64,000 bases of DNA. Source: Vulgatibacter incomptus (lineage in GTDB: Bacteria; Myxococcota; Myxococcia; Myxococcales; Vulgatibacteraceae). The notes beneath the pieces were generated by a model. That model was given only the letters and a program-made list of their open reading frames with translations. It had not been told where the DNA came from and did not search any database. The position numbers were made by a program, and so were the translations under genes. Each line of letters begins with the position of its first letter. The stretch's first letter is position 1. The DNA is taken from positions 1,485,501-1,549,500 of the forward strand of contig NZ_CP012332.1 in assembly GCF_001263175.1 (NCBI RefSeq). The letters run 5' to 3'. Shown piece by piece: positions 53,985 to 62,985 of the stretch.

Positions 53985-55121
53985 ATGAGCCTTCCGATCG
54001 TAGAGTCCCGACCCGCCGCGCCCGACCTGCGCTCCTTCGACCTCGCCGCTCTGACCGAGGTGGTCGGCGCCATGGGCGAGCGGCCCTTCCGCGCCGGCCA
54101 GCTCTACAAGTGGCTCCACCAGAAGTACGCGGTCTCCTTCGACGAGATGACCGACCTGCCCAAGGCCTTCCGCGAGAGGCTCGTGGCGGAGGCGCGCCTG
54201 GGCGAGCTCGTGCTCGACAAGGAGCAGCGCTCCTCCGACGGGACGATCAAGTTCCGCTGGCGCACCGAGGACGGCAAGGCGATCGAGTCCGTGTACATGC
54301 CGGACGACACGGGGAAGAAGCGCCGGACCCTGTGCATCTCCACCCAGGTCGGCTGCGCGATGGGCTGCGGCTTCTGCGCCACCGGCACCATGGGCCTGTC
54401 GCGCAACCTCACGCCCGGCGAGATCGTCGACCAGGTCCACCGCGTGAACCGCTTCCTCATCGAGGAGGGCCTGGAGCCCGGGCCGCGGCCGCTGACGAAC
54501 CTCGTCTACATGGGGATGGGCGAGCCCCTCCACAACTTCGAGAACGTGAAGGCCTCGCTGGGGATCCTCCTCTCGCCGCAGGGTCCGGACTTCTCGAACC
54601 GCCACGTCACGGTGTCCACCGCCGGGATCGTCCCGAACATCCTGCGCCTTGGCGCCGAGACCGACGTGAAGCTCGCGATCTCGCTGAACGCGACCACCGA
54701 CGAGGTCCGCGACCGGGTGATGCCGGTGAACCGGCGGTGGAAGATCGCCGATCTGATGAAGGCCTGCCGCGACTTCCCGATGAAGCAGGGGAGGCGGATC
54801 ACCTTCGAGTACGTGCTCTTCGACGGGATCAACGACACCGATGACGACCTGAAGCGGCTCGCCGAGCTGGTGGGAGACCTCCCGTCGAAGGTGAACTTCA
54901 TCCAGTACAACCGGAATGAGGGCCTGCCCTACGAGCCGTCGCCCCTGGAGCGGGTGGACTTCTTCGTCGAGGGCCTCCTGCGCCGGGGGATCCAGGCGAT
55001 GGCCCGCAAGAACCGCGGCCGCGACATCCTCGCCGCCTGCGGCCAGCTCGCCGCCGAGGGGGGCCCGGGGCGGAAGCCCGCGAAGGGCGCGCTCACCGGC
55101 CGGCTCGAGCGGCCGATCTGA
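53985..55121 (+). CDS. rlmN: Dual-specificity rRNA/tRNA adenine C2-methyltransferase
   Basis: 378 residues, a radical SAM enzyme that methylates A2503 of 23S rRNA and A37 of some tRNAs. N-terminal accessory domain (GERPFRAGQLYKWLHQKYA), the CxxxCxxC cluster in CAMGCGFCATG, MGMGEPLHNFENV, HVTVSTAGIVPNI and the methyl-carrying C-terminal Cys in ILAACGQL. ATG 53985 begins the conserved region; the long open frame before it is a shadow of the preceding gene. Confidence 0.95.
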   Translation: MSLPIVESRPAAPDLRSFDLAALTEVVGAMGERPFRAGQLYKWLHQKYAVSFDEMTDLPKAFRERLVAEARLGELVLDKEQRSSDGTIKFRWRTEDGKAIESVYMPDDTGKKRRTLCISTQVGCAMGCGFCATGTMGLSRNLTPGEIVDQVHRVNRFLIEEGLEPGPRPLTNLVYMGMGEPLHNFENVKASLGILLSPQGPDFSNRHVTVSTAGIVPNILRLGAETDVKLAISLNATTDEVRDRVMPVNRRWKIADLMKACRDFPMKQGRRITFEYVLFDGINDTDDDLKRLAELVGDLPSKVNFIQYNRNEGLPYEPSPLERVDFFVEGLLRRGIQAMARKNRGRDILAACGQLAAEGGPGRKPAKGALTGRLERPI

Positions 55122-55129
55122 GCGCGCTG

Positions 55130-55178
55130 AAACGGTTCACCCGTTTTGCGGACCCGACTCGTCGAGAATTCATCTCGA
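55130..55178 (+). terminator. Tandem hairpins after rlmN
   Basis: First hairpin AAACGG/CCGTTT (55130-55135 with 55141-55146) running into TTTT; second TCGAGA/TCTCGA (55162-55167 with 55173-55178). Weak stems, but the first is followed by T residues. Nothing else is seen up to 55320. Confidence 0.4.
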
Positions 55179-55320
55179 GGGCCGGAAAATCGCGCATCCC
55201 GGTTGAACCCGTCCGCGCGGCGCGCTAGGAGGTTGGTGCTTTCGAGCTGCAACGGTCTCACCCCCGGGTACTACGAGTTCCCGCATCGCGCGGCCATGGC
55301 CGCGGAAGAGGTCGCACGAG

Positions 55321-56250
55321 ATGTCCATGCTCGTCGTCGGGTCGGTCGCTCTCGACTCCCTGGAAACCCCCTTCGGCGTCCGCGAGGACGTCCCGGGAGG
55401 CTCCGCCACGTTCTTCTCGACCGCGGCGTCCTTCTTCGGCCCCGTCCAGCTCGTGGGCGTGGTGGGTGAGGACTTCCCTGCCGAGCACGTCTCCTTCCTC
55501 CAGGAGCGGGGCGTCGACCTCGAGGGCCTCGTCCGGGCCCCGGGCCGCACCTTCCGGTGGAAGGGCCGCTACGGCTTCGACCTCAACGAGGCGCAGACCC
55601 TCGACACGCAGCTCAACGTCTTCGGCGAGTTCCGCCCCGAGCTCCCGGCGCGTTTCCGGCGGCCGGACTTCCTCTTCCTCGGAAACATTCACCCCGAGCT
55701 CCAGGGCCGGGTCCTCGACCAGGTGGAGGCGCGCCCCCGCCTCGTGGCGATGGACACGATGAACTTCTGGATCTCGGGGCAGCGGGAGAAGCTCCTCGAG
55801 GTCCTGGCTCGCGTGGACCTCCTCTTCATCAACGACGCCGAGGTCCGGCAGCTCGCCGGTGAGCACAACGTGGTGAAGGCCGCCCGGAAGATCCTGGCGA
55901 TGGGCCCGAGCCGCGTGGTGGTGAAGCGGGGCGAGTACGGCGCGGTCCTCTTCGAGGGCGATCGCATCTTCGCCGCGCCCGCGTGGCCGCTGGAGGAGGT
56001 CTTCGACCCCACCGGCGCCGGGGACTCCTTCGCCGGCGGCTTCATGGGCTACCTCGCGAACGGCAGCGGCGACGTCGACCACGAGTCGCTGCGGCAGGCC
56101 TGCGTGGCGGGTTCGACCCTCGCGAGCTTCTGCGTGGAGCGCTTCTCCCTCGACCGCTTCCGCGAGCTCTCGCGCGAAGAGATCCGGCACAGGCTGGAGG
56201 CCTTCGGCTCCCTCACCCGTTTCCGCGAGCTTCCCGCGACGCTCCGGTAG
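55321..56250 (+). CDS. PfkB-family carbohydrate kinase
   Basis: 309 residues of the ribokinase fold: MSMLVVGSVALDSLETPFG, the N-terminal glycine motif GGSATFFSTAASFFG and the C-terminal catalytic DPTGAGDSFAGGFMGYL with its conserved Asp. It phosphorylates a sugar or nucleoside with ATP; the substrate cannot be told, although the N-terminus resembles adenosine kinase/ribokinase-like myxobacterial proteins. A metallophosphoesterase gene follows 6 bases downstream. Confidence 0.92.
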   Translation: MSMLVVGSVALDSLETPFGVREDVPGGSATFFSTAASFFGPVQLVGVVGEDFPAEHVSFLQERGVDLEGLVRAPGRTFRWKGRYGFDLNEAQTLDTQLNVFGEFRPELPARFRRPDFLFLGNIHPELQGRVLDQVEARPRLVAMDTMNFWISGQREKLLEVLARVDLLFINDAEVRQLAGEHNVVKAARKILAMGPSRVVVKRGEYGAVLFEGDRIFAAPAWPLEEVFDPTGAGDSFAGGFMGYLANGSGDVDHESLRQACVAGSTLASFCVERFSLDRFRELSREEIRHRLEAFGSLTRFRELPATLR

Positions 56251-56256
56251 GCGCCG

Positions 56257-56988
56257 ATGCGGATCGGGATCATCTCCGACGTCCACTCGAACATCGAGGC
56301 CCTCGAGGCGGTCCTCGCCGAGGTCGAGGCGAAGGGCTGCGCCCTCGTCGTCTGCCTGGGCGACGTGGTCGGCTACGGCGCCTCGCCGAACGAGTGCTGC
56401 GAGCGGATCCGGGAGGTCGCCGAGATCTGCCTGCTGGGCAATCACGACGCCGCCTCCTGCGGCCGCATGGACTACTCCCGGTATTACAACGCGGCACGGC
56501 AGGCTCTCGCCTGGACGGCGTCCCGGCTGACACCAGAGAACGAGGAGTGGCTGGCGAGCTTGCCCTACGTGGATCGCCTCGGGAACGTGGGGCTCTCCCA
56601 TGGATCGCCCCTCGAGCCAGAGAAGTACCACTACGTCTACGAGGCCGAGCAGGCGGAACGGGTGCTGCCCATCGCGGAGTCGCTGCCGGCGATCACGTTC
56701 ATCGGCCACTCGCACCTCTGCAAGGCGTTCGCCGTCGAGGGCGGCAGGGTCCGCGAGATCGAGGCGGAGCGCTTCCGCCTCGCCGAGGGCGTCCGATACC
56801 TCGTCTCCGCCGGCTCGGTGGGCCAGCCTCGCGATGGCGACAGCCGCGCCTGCTTCGCGACCTTCGACACGGTCTCGCGCGAGGTCGCGTGGCATCGGGT
56901 CGCCTACGACATCGAGGCGAGCGCGCGGCGGATCTTCGACGCCGACCTCCCGGTGAACTTCGGCAAGCGGCTCTTCCTGGGGATCTGA
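56257..56988 (+). CDS. Metallophosphoesterase (YfcE/DiiA-like)
   Basis: 243-residue calcineurin-fold phosphoesterase. The metal motifs are in order: IISDVHSNIEALEAV (D-x-H), CLGDVVGYGASPNEC (GD), LLGNHDAAS (GNHD), GLSHGSPL (H) and FIGHSHLCKAF (GHxH). The family includes diadenosine tetraphosphatases and phosphodiesterases; the substrate is unknown. It is coupled to the upstream sugar kinase and ends 34 bases before the convergent propeller gene. Confidence 0.92.
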   Translation: MRIGIISDVHSNIEALEAVLAEVEAKGCALVVCLGDVVGYGASPNECCERIREVAEICLLGNHDAASCGRMDYSRYYNAARQALAWTASRLTPENEEWLASLPYVDRLGNVGLSHGSPLEPEKYHYVYEAEQAERVLPIAESLPAITFIGHSHLCKAFAVEGGRVREIEAERFRLAEGVRYLVSAGSVGQPRDGDSRACFATFDTVSREVAWHRVAYDIEASARRIFDADLPVNFGKRLFLGI

Positions 56989-57022
56989 GGTGGGCCTCGC
57001 CTACTGCGAGGTAGCCGTCCCG

Positions 57023-59338
57023 CTATCGCACGACGGCGAGGGCGCCGGCGAGGCGCAGGCCCGCGCAGGAGCCCTCCGCGTCACCGACCACCAGGGTTCC
57101 CGAGCGGGTCGCCACGACGTGGTCCGCGGCGGGGAGGTGGGCGATGGCACCCTCGGCGATCACGCTCCTGCCGGTGTCGGCGCCAAGGAGCGCCAGCGAT
57201 TCGCCCGGCAGGGCCACGATGCCTCGCGCGACGGAGGGAGCCGCCCCGGGGCCGCAGGGGACGTTCCAGCGGACCTTGCCCCGCTCGATCCGGCACGCCC
57301 CCTCGGCCCCCCGGGCGAAGATCGAGCCGCCCGCCCTCGTGACGAGGGGAGCCGTGCCGCCGAGGATCGGCCGGGCGCGCCACTCGATCGCGCCCTTCGT
57401 GGAAACCTTCACGAGCTCGCCTCCGGTGGGCCCGATCCCCGTGACGAGGACCCCCCCGGGCATCGCCTCGAGGGAGCCGAAGCGGGTGAACGGCAGCTCG
57501 ACGCGGAAGGCCATCTCGCCGTCGTGGGCCCGTCGCGCTTCGAGGAAGGTGTGGCCTCGGAGCTCGACCGCGCCGATCACGAGGCCGTGGGCGATCGCGA
57601 GCTGCGACCAGGCCTGCGAGGCCGGAACGCGCCAGGCCTGCCGGGCGGAGGCGGCGTCGATCCCGTAGACGAGGCCGTTGCTCGCGGCCAGCGCCACGAG
57701 GCCTCCGGACGCGGCCCAGGTCGCCCGCCCCGATGTAGGCGGCTCGACATGGAGGCGCTCGTCACCGTTCTCCAGGGAGACGCAGCAGAGGGAGGCGTCG
57801 CCCAGCCGCAGGACCGCGAGGTCCGATCCCTTCGGGAGGAAGGCGCCGCGCAAGCGGCCGGCGACCGGGGCGGTCCGCCTCCACAAGAGCCGGCCGTGGG
57901 GCCCGTGGCAGGCGATGGCGCCCCGCTCCGCGACGAAGAACGGCCCGGGCCGCTGCCCGATCGCGACCTCGGCGCCTTCGCCGAGAGGCAGCTCGAGCTC
58001 GAGGCCACCGTCCTCGAGCCGCAGCCGGGCGAGACCTCGCGCGTGGCGGATCCAGGTGCGGCTCCCTCGGAGGATCCAGCGCTCGATGGGCGGAAGCTCC
58101 CGCTGCCACGCGGGGCGGAGGGAGACGCGGCGGAGGGCGCCCGGCGCCAGTGGCGGGCCGCCGTCGGGCGCCCGCTCGGAGGCCGGACGCAGGACCACCG
58201 GCTCGGAGATCTGTGCGCCCGAGAGCTGCTCGCAGAGCTCGAGGCGGTCGCGGGCGTCGTTCACCAGCGCATGGAGGTGAGGGTGATCGGCGAGGCGGGC
58301 ATTACGGGCGAGGAGGACGCCGCCCAGGTCCAGGGCGGCGGAGAAGATCGACCTCGCCACGTCCGTCGGCCGGCAGCGCAGCGTGCGGCCTTCGAGCGTG
58401 AGGGCGGCGCCGCGGAGGTCGAAGCCAAGCGTCGGCGCGTCGCGGCCCAGGACCAGCGGGAAGCGGGTCGCGCCGCCCCGCGCGGCCTCGAGGAGGCGCA
58501 GGCCCGAGTCGGAGAGATCGCGGAGCAGCAGGAAGGGCGCGCCCTTCACCGAGCAGAGCTCGCCGCCGTCGGAGTCGTGGACGTAGAGGTGCCCTGCGGC
58601 CAGGAGCGCGTGGAGATCGTCGCCACGGGCGTAGCGCAGGATGCGGCCGTCGTCGTCGCGGAGGTCGAAGCCGAAGGAGGGGGTCTCGTCGCCGCCCCTG
58701 CCGGCGCGGTCGTGGCTCCGGAGGATGGGCCCGTGGTCATCCTCGGCCGCGTGGTCGCCCGACGACGGGCTCGAGGGGGGCCGCCGCCTCACCCGGGCGA
58801 GGCGCTCGATCCCTCGGCGCAGGCGGAGGGCCTCGTCGCCGTCCTCGTGTGGGAGGAGCTCCGAGCCAGCCCGGGAGGCGGCGTCGGCGAGGGCGTCGAG
58901 GTCGACCTCCAGGTCCCGGAAGAGCACGCGGGCGGGCCGGAGCAGGGCGGCGAGGGTGAGGGTCGCGCATTCGCCCTGCCTGGCGATCACGAGCTCATAG
59001 GCGCCGTCGGCGATGGAAATGGCGGAGCTGCCCTCCGCATCTCTCCAGAGACGGGCAACCGCCTCGCAGAGCGTGGCGACGATCGGGCCGAGGCGATCCT
59101 CGAGGCGCCCGCCGGAGACGTCGACCCCGTCGAGCTCGATGGCGAGGGTCGCGCACGCCCCGGGCGAGGCTGGAAGGCGGCCCGAGCCGTCCCGATGTCC
59201 GATGCGAAAGCGAACCACGCCGATCCGATCCCTTCCAGTCGCTGGTGCCGAACGGGGAGGAGTCTGGCTCCCGGCACCTTGGCGCCTGAACGCCAGGCCG
59301 TCCATTCGAATTTCGCGCCGCCCCATTGCCCCTGTCAT
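57023..59338 (-). CDS. Large PQQ-like beta-propeller protein
   Basis: 771 residues from ATG 59338 (ATG 59305 is an alternative). The N-terminal ~430 residues are unrecognised, alternating strands and helices with repeated FDLRDDDGRILRYARGDDL-like and LGFDLRGAALTLEGRTLRC motifs. Residues ~445-771 form WD/PQQ-like blades: GAIACHGPHGRLLWRRTAPV, GLVALAASNGLVYGIDAASA, GGVLVTGIGPTGGELVKVST and RIERGKVRWNVPCGPGAAPS. No signal peptide is visible, so it is probably cytoplasmic. A plus-strand open frame over the same region lacks any family motif and is discarded. Confidence 0.78.
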   Translation of the reverse strand: MTGAMGRREIRMDGLAFRRQGAGSQTPPRSAPATGRDRIGVVRFRIGHRDGSGRLPASPGACATLAIELDGVDVSGGRLEDRLGPIVATLCEAVARLWRDAEGSSAISIADGAYELVIARQGECATLTLAALLRPARVLFRDLEVDLDALADAASRAGSELLPHEDGDEALRLRRGIERLARVRRRPPSSPSSGDHAAEDDHGPILRSHDRAGRGGDETPSFGFDLRDDDGRILRYARGDDLHALLAAGHLYVHDSDGGELCSVKGAPFLLLRDLSDSGLRLLEAARGGATRFPLVLGRDAPTLGFDLRGAALTLEGRTLRCRPTDVARSIFSAALDLGGVLLARNARLADHPHLHALVNDARDRLELCEQLSGAQISEPVVLRPASERAPDGGPPLAPGALRRVSLRPAWQRELPPIERWILRGSRTWIRHARGLARLRLEDGGLELELPLGEGAEVAIGQRPGPFFVAERGAIACHGPHGRLLWRRTAPVAGRLRGAFLPKGSDLAVLRLGDASLCCVSLENGDERLHVEPPTSGRATWAASGGLVALAASNGLVYGIDAASARQAWRVPASQAWSQLAIAHGLVIGAVELRGHTFLEARRAHDGEMAFRVELPFTRFGSLEAMPGGVLVTGIGPTGGELVKVSTKGAIEWRARPILGGTAPLVTRAGGSIFARGAEGACRIERGKVRWNVPCGPGAAPSVARGIVALPGESLALLGADTGRSVIAEGAIAHLPAADHVVATRSGTLVVGDAEGSCAGLRLAGALAVVR

Positions 59339-59488
59339 GAGGTTTGACTTGTAACTTCAAGCACTTTAGTTTCTTGCTCTTCATTGTCCACCAGCTCGCG
59401 GGACCATGCGCGAGCGCCGTGGCCGTGGCCTCCCCGGGGATCGGTAGGAGCGTCGCCGCCGTCGGTCGAACCAGAAATTCAGGCTCCC

Positions 59489-61372
59489 ATGACCTTTTAC
59501 GAGGCAGCCGTCCAGATCCTCCTACGCACTGGACACCCCCTTCACGCCCGCGAGATCGCGGAGATCGCCATCAAGGAGAACCTCCTCTCCCACGTGGGAA
59601 AGGAGCCGGAGGTCACCATGGCCTCCCGCCTCGCCGCGATGGCCCGCCGCAGCCACGACAAGCGGCTGGTGGCTGTCGAGCCCGACACCTTCGCCCTCAC
59701 GGATTGGAGCGTCCCGGCCGCCGCCGATGCCCTCGAGCTGAGCGGCCTGCCGGAGGTCCACGACGAGACGGAGCCCGCGCTGCGGAGCCGCGAGCGCCAT
59801 CCCAGGGTCGACAAGGAGAACGTCCGGATCGCGGGCAGGGGCGACCGTAGACGCAAGCACGAGGAGGTCGAGCGCAAGCGCAAGAAGAAGCGCAGCCCGG
59901 TGGCCGACCTCGTCCTCGACCTCCTCGGGAGGGTCGGCGAGCCCTTGCCGCTCTTCGACCTAGCCGCTGCGGCCCGCGAGAAGGAGCTGGTCGCCGACGA
60001 CCTGGGCCGCGAGGGACTGGCTTCGCTCCTCACCGCCGAGAACGAGAATCGGGAGGAGATGGGCCGCAAGCCGCTCTTCGCCTTCCACGACGAGGGCTTC
60101 GTCGGGCTCCACGCGGGGCCCGCGCCTTCGGGCGAGGCCCGCGACTTCCCGGCCCTGGTCGCCAAGGCGCTCGCCTCCATCGAGGAGCGCAAGGCCGTGC
60201 CCGCGCCCGCCGCGGTGCCCGCCGGGGCCCTGGAGCAGGCGGCCGAGGAGCAGCGGCTCCGCGCGACGAAGCAGCTCCGGAAGCGCCTCGCCGAGCTCGA
60301 CGCCGCGGGCCTCGAGGCCGTCGCGTCCGCGATGTTCGACTCGATGGGCTACGTCGAAGTCCGCGTGGCGAAGCGTCACAAGGAAGGCGCTCTCTTCCTC
60401 ATGCGGCGGCGGATGGGCCTCACCGAGGTCCGCTTCGCGATCCGCGTGATCAAGGGAGGCCGCGAGGTCCGCCGCGAAGAGGTGGTCGAGCTGCGCAAGG
60501 ACATGGCGAGCCACGGGGCGCAGATGGGCGTGATCGTGTCGCCGTCCGACCCGACCCGCGAGGCGCGCAACGAGGCGGCCTCGGCGAACGCGTCCCTCGT
60601 GACGCTGCTCTGTGCCGACGCCCTCGCGGACCAGCTCGCGGTGGCCGGGCTGGGCGTGCGCAAGCGCGTCATCGAGACGGTGGACTTCGACGAGTCGGGC
60701 CTGCGGGCCCTCGTCCGCCGTGCGCCGGCGGCCCCCCGCGCGGAGGCGGCCGGAGAGGCGGCGAAGCCTTCGGCCACCGCCGAGGAGCGGCGGGAGCGTC
60801 GCGAGCGCGAGCGGCAGGAATGGCGTGATCGCCGGGAGAAGGCGCGGGAGGATCGGCGCCGCGCCCGGGCCGAGGCGGATGCCAAGGCCAAGGAGGCCGC
60901 CGCGGCGCAAGCCGAAGGCGCGCCCGAGGCGAAGGCTGCTGCTGAGCCGGTGGCCGAGCGCGAGGCGGAGGCTGCGGCTGCGGAGCCCGTGAAGAAGGGC
61001 GAAGAGGCCGGTGCGGCTGCCGAAGGCGTGTCCGAGGCGAAGGCGGAGGCGGAGGAGACCGAGGCCGCCGTCGAACCCGCAGCGGAGACGGAAGCCGCGC
61101 GCGAGGCCGAGAAGGCTGTGACCTCCGCCGCCGAGCCGGAAGGCGCGAGCGAGCCGCACGGCGAAGAGGTTTCGACCTCCATCGCGGAGCCGGAGCCCGC
61201 TCCGGAGGCGAAGGCCGACGAGGCCCGGTCATCGGAGTCGTCCGCTGCATCCGACGAGCCGTCCGCTGCAACCGACGAGCCGGCGCCGCATCTTGAGTCC
61301 CCGCGGGCCGACGACACGGTCCACGATTCCGAGCTCGGCACGGAAGGCCGACGATCGAGTGGAGATGCCTAA
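59489..61372 (+). CDS. HARE-HTH protein with degenerate Mrr-like domain and charged C-terminal tail
   Basis: 627 residues from ATG 59489, which begins the HARE-HTH domain (TFYEAAVQILLRTGHPLHAR, then EIAIKENLL, MASRLAAMARR). A basic linker (KHEEVERKRKKKRSP) and a second helical segment follow. Residues ~268-395 resemble an Mrr-type restriction-endonuclease fold (LDAAGLEAVASAMFDSMGYV, ...HGAQMGVIVSPSDPTREARN), but the usual D and QxK catalytic residues are replaced (EGALFL; IRVIKGG). The tail is first Arg-rich (RERRERERQEWRDRREKARE) and then an Ala/Glu-rich acidic stretch to the end. Likely a nucleic-acid-binding, non-nuclease protein; function unknown. It overlaps the next gene by 8 bases. Confidence 0.82.
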   Translation: MTFYEAAVQILLRTGHPLHAREIAEIAIKENLLSHVGKEPEVTMASRLAAMARRSHDKRLVAVEPDTFALTDWSVPAAADALELSGLPEVHDETEPALRSRERHPRVDKENVRIAGRGDRRRKHEEVERKRKKKRSPVADLVLDLLGRVGEPLPLFDLAAAAREKELVADDLGREGLASLLTAENENREEMGRKPLFAFHDEGFVGLHAGPAPSGEARDFPALVAKALASIEERKAVPAPAAVPAGALEQAAEEQRLRATKQLRKRLAELDAAGLEAVASAMFDSMGYVEVRVAKRHKEGALFLMRRRMGLTEVRFAIRVIKGGREVRREEVVELRKDMASHGAQMGVIVSPSDPTREARNEAASANASLVTLLCADALADQLAVAGLGVRKRVIETVDFDESGLRALVRRAPAAPRAEAAGEAAKPSATAEERRERRERERQEWRDRREKAREDRRRARAEADAKAKEAAAAQAEGAPEAKAAAEPVAEREAEAAAAEPVKKGEEAGAAAEGVSEAKAEAEETEAAVEPAAETEAAREAEKAVTSAAEPEGASEPHGEEVSTSIAEPEPAPEAKADEARSSESSAASDEPSAATDEPAPHLESPRADDTVHDSELGTEGRRSSGDA

Positions 61373-62306
61373 ACCGGCCCGCCTCTGGTTCGCGATCCTC
61401 GCGCTCGCTCTCGCAGGCGCATGCTCCAAGCTCCCGCAGGGGGTCGAGGTCGTCACCGGCCTCGAGATCGAGGCGAGCGACGAGATGCTCGCGCCACTGG
61501 GCCTGTCGAGGGCCGAGATCATCGACAGGCTGCGGACGGGGATCGAGGGCTCCGGGCGCCTCGCCATCCGTGAAGCCGTCCCCAAGGGCTACGAGGGGAG
61601 GACCTGGCGGGCCCGCATCGAGATCCTCCGGGTGCGAGTCGTCCCTTCGGGGAACGCCGACGGCCTCTCCCTCGCCGACGTCGCGCTCCGGATGAACCTG
61701 ACCAGCTCTGGCGGCGATCTCCTCCGGGGGGATGGCCGCGGACACGAGGACCTCCCCCCGGGTGCGTCGGCTCGTCGCCAGGACGTGCTCCGCCGCTCCT
61801 TCGATGCGGCTGTCGGCCAGGCGGTGAGGCAGCTCGGGGTGGCGCTCGAGGCCGCTTCCAAGACTGACGAGGAGCTGGTCGCCGCCCTCCAATCCCCCGA
61901 CGCGGATCGGCGCGACTTCGCGATGCGCCAGCTCGGCGAGCGCAAGAGCCGCCTGGCGATCCCCGCGCTCGTGGAGCGCCTCCGCGCGGACGAGCGTCCG
62001 CTCCAGCTCCAGGCGGTGGGCGCCCTCGTGGCGATCGGTGACCAGGCTGCAGCGCCCGCCCTGATCGACACCTCTGCCCAGCGGGATCCCGGCTTCGTGG
62101 TCCAGGTGATCTACGCGCTGGGTGAGCTCGGCGGACACGATGCCGAGGCGTACCTCTTCACCGTCTCCACGGGGCACCCCGACGAAGCCGTCCGTGGCGC
62201 GGCCGCCGAGGCCCTGGAGAACCTCCACTCCCGCCAGAACCTCGGCAGGACGGGGGCGCAGGCGGACGCCGATCGCGATCCCTCGCGGAAGCCCGTGGGG
62301 CACTGA
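61365..62306 (+). CDS. HEAT-repeat lipoprotein
   Basis: 313 residues from ATG 61365, with GGAG-like bases in the end of the previous gene. Lipobox LAGAC (Cys ~20). Residues ~25-150 are a beta-rich domain (EVVTGLEIEASDEMLAPLGL, WRARIEILRVRVVP). Residues ~165-290 are HEAT repeats (LQSPDADRRDFAMRQLGERK, IPALVERLRADERPLQLQAV, GFVVQVIYALGELGGHDAEA). It is probably an envelope scaffold protein; no enzyme motif. A hairpin begins at its stop codon. Confidence 0.85.
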   Translation: MPKPARLWFAILALALAGACSKLPQGVEVVTGLEIEASDEMLAPLGLSRAEIIDRLRTGIEGSGRLAIREAVPKGYEGRTWRARIEILRVRVVPSGNADGLSLADVALRMNLTSSGGDLLRGDGRGHEDLPPGASARRQDVLRRSFDAAVGQAVRQLGVALEAASKTDEELVAALQSPDADRRDFAMRQLGERKSRLAIPALVERLRADERPLQLQAVGALVAIGDQAAAPALIDTSAQRDPGFVVQVIYALGELGGHDAEAYLFTVSTGHPDEAVRGAAAEALENLHSRQNLGRTGAQADADRDPSRKPVGH

Positions 62307-62334
62307 GAGTCGGATCTTCTGCGATTCGGCTCTC
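62305..62334 (+). terminator. Hairpin at the end of the HEAT lipoprotein gene
   Basis: 12-bp stem (62305-62316 with 62323-62334, two G-T wobbles) and loop TTCTGC, beginning within the stop codon. No U-run; probable terminator or 3'-end stabiliser. Confidence 0.5.
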
Positions 62335-62459
62335 GAAGTGTCCCCGGCCCCGGCTGCGGGCGCCGGCTCGCTTGCCCGAACGCAGGGCTCCGTGTAGGGT
62401 CCGCCCCCTTCGGCCCCTCCCGCTGCGGCGAGGCGGCGCTCTCACGGGGAGCTCTGGGC

Positions 62460-62879
62460 GTGGTTCCGACCGAGATCCGGGTCATCTACGGCGACACCGA
62501 TCAGATGGGCGTGGCGTATTACGCCAACTATCTCCGGTACTTCGAGGCCGGGCGCAACGAGTTCCTCCGCGGGACTGGTGTCCGCTACCGCGACGTGGAG
62601 AGCGCCCACGGGATCCTCCTCCCGGTGGTGGAGGCCACGGTCCGCTACAAGCACCCGGCGCGCTACGACGACCTGATCCGGGTGGAGACCTGGATCGCCG
62701 AGCTCGGTCGGGCCAGCCTCCGCTTCGAATACCGCGTGGTCCGGACCGGCGACGAGCGCCTGCTCACAGAGGGCCACACGGCCCACGTCTGCGTCGACCG
62801 CGAGCACAAGCCGCGGAGGCTCCCCGAGGAGCTCCGCCGCCTCCTCGAGCCGCGGACCGGCATGCATCCGGAGTCGTAA
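62460..62879 (+). CDS. ybgC: Acyl-CoA thioesterase, YbgC/4-hydroxybenzoyl-CoA type
   Basis: 139-residue hotdog-fold thioesterase from GTG 62460. Signature VIYGDTDQMGVAYYANYLRYFE carries the catalytic Asp (in GDTDQMGV) of the 4HBT/YbgC class, followed by EFLRGTGVRYRDVE and the C-terminal EGHTAHVCVD strand. YbgC hydrolyses short-chain acyl-CoA or acts on acyl-ACP near the Tol-Pal system, but no tol or pal genes are next to it here. Confidence 0.92.
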   Translation: MVPTEIRVIYGDTDQMGVAYYANYLRYFEAGRNEFLRGTGVRYRDVESAHGILLPVVEATVRYKHPARYDDLIRVETWIAELGRASLRFEYRVVRTGDERLLTEGHTAHVCVDREHKPRRLPEELRRLLEPRTGMHPES

Positions 62880-62985
62880 AACGATCGCTCGGGAGACGGC
62901 GGCCCGGAGGCCGAATCCGCATCCTTGGCGAAGCCTGAATCGTCGAATTGGACGCCCCGAACGGGCGCATGGAGAGGAACGAGAA

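Noticed and set aside
56990-59347. 785-codon plus-strand frame
   Set aside because: It competes with the minus-strand propeller gene; only the minus-strand translation shows repeated beta-blade motifs.
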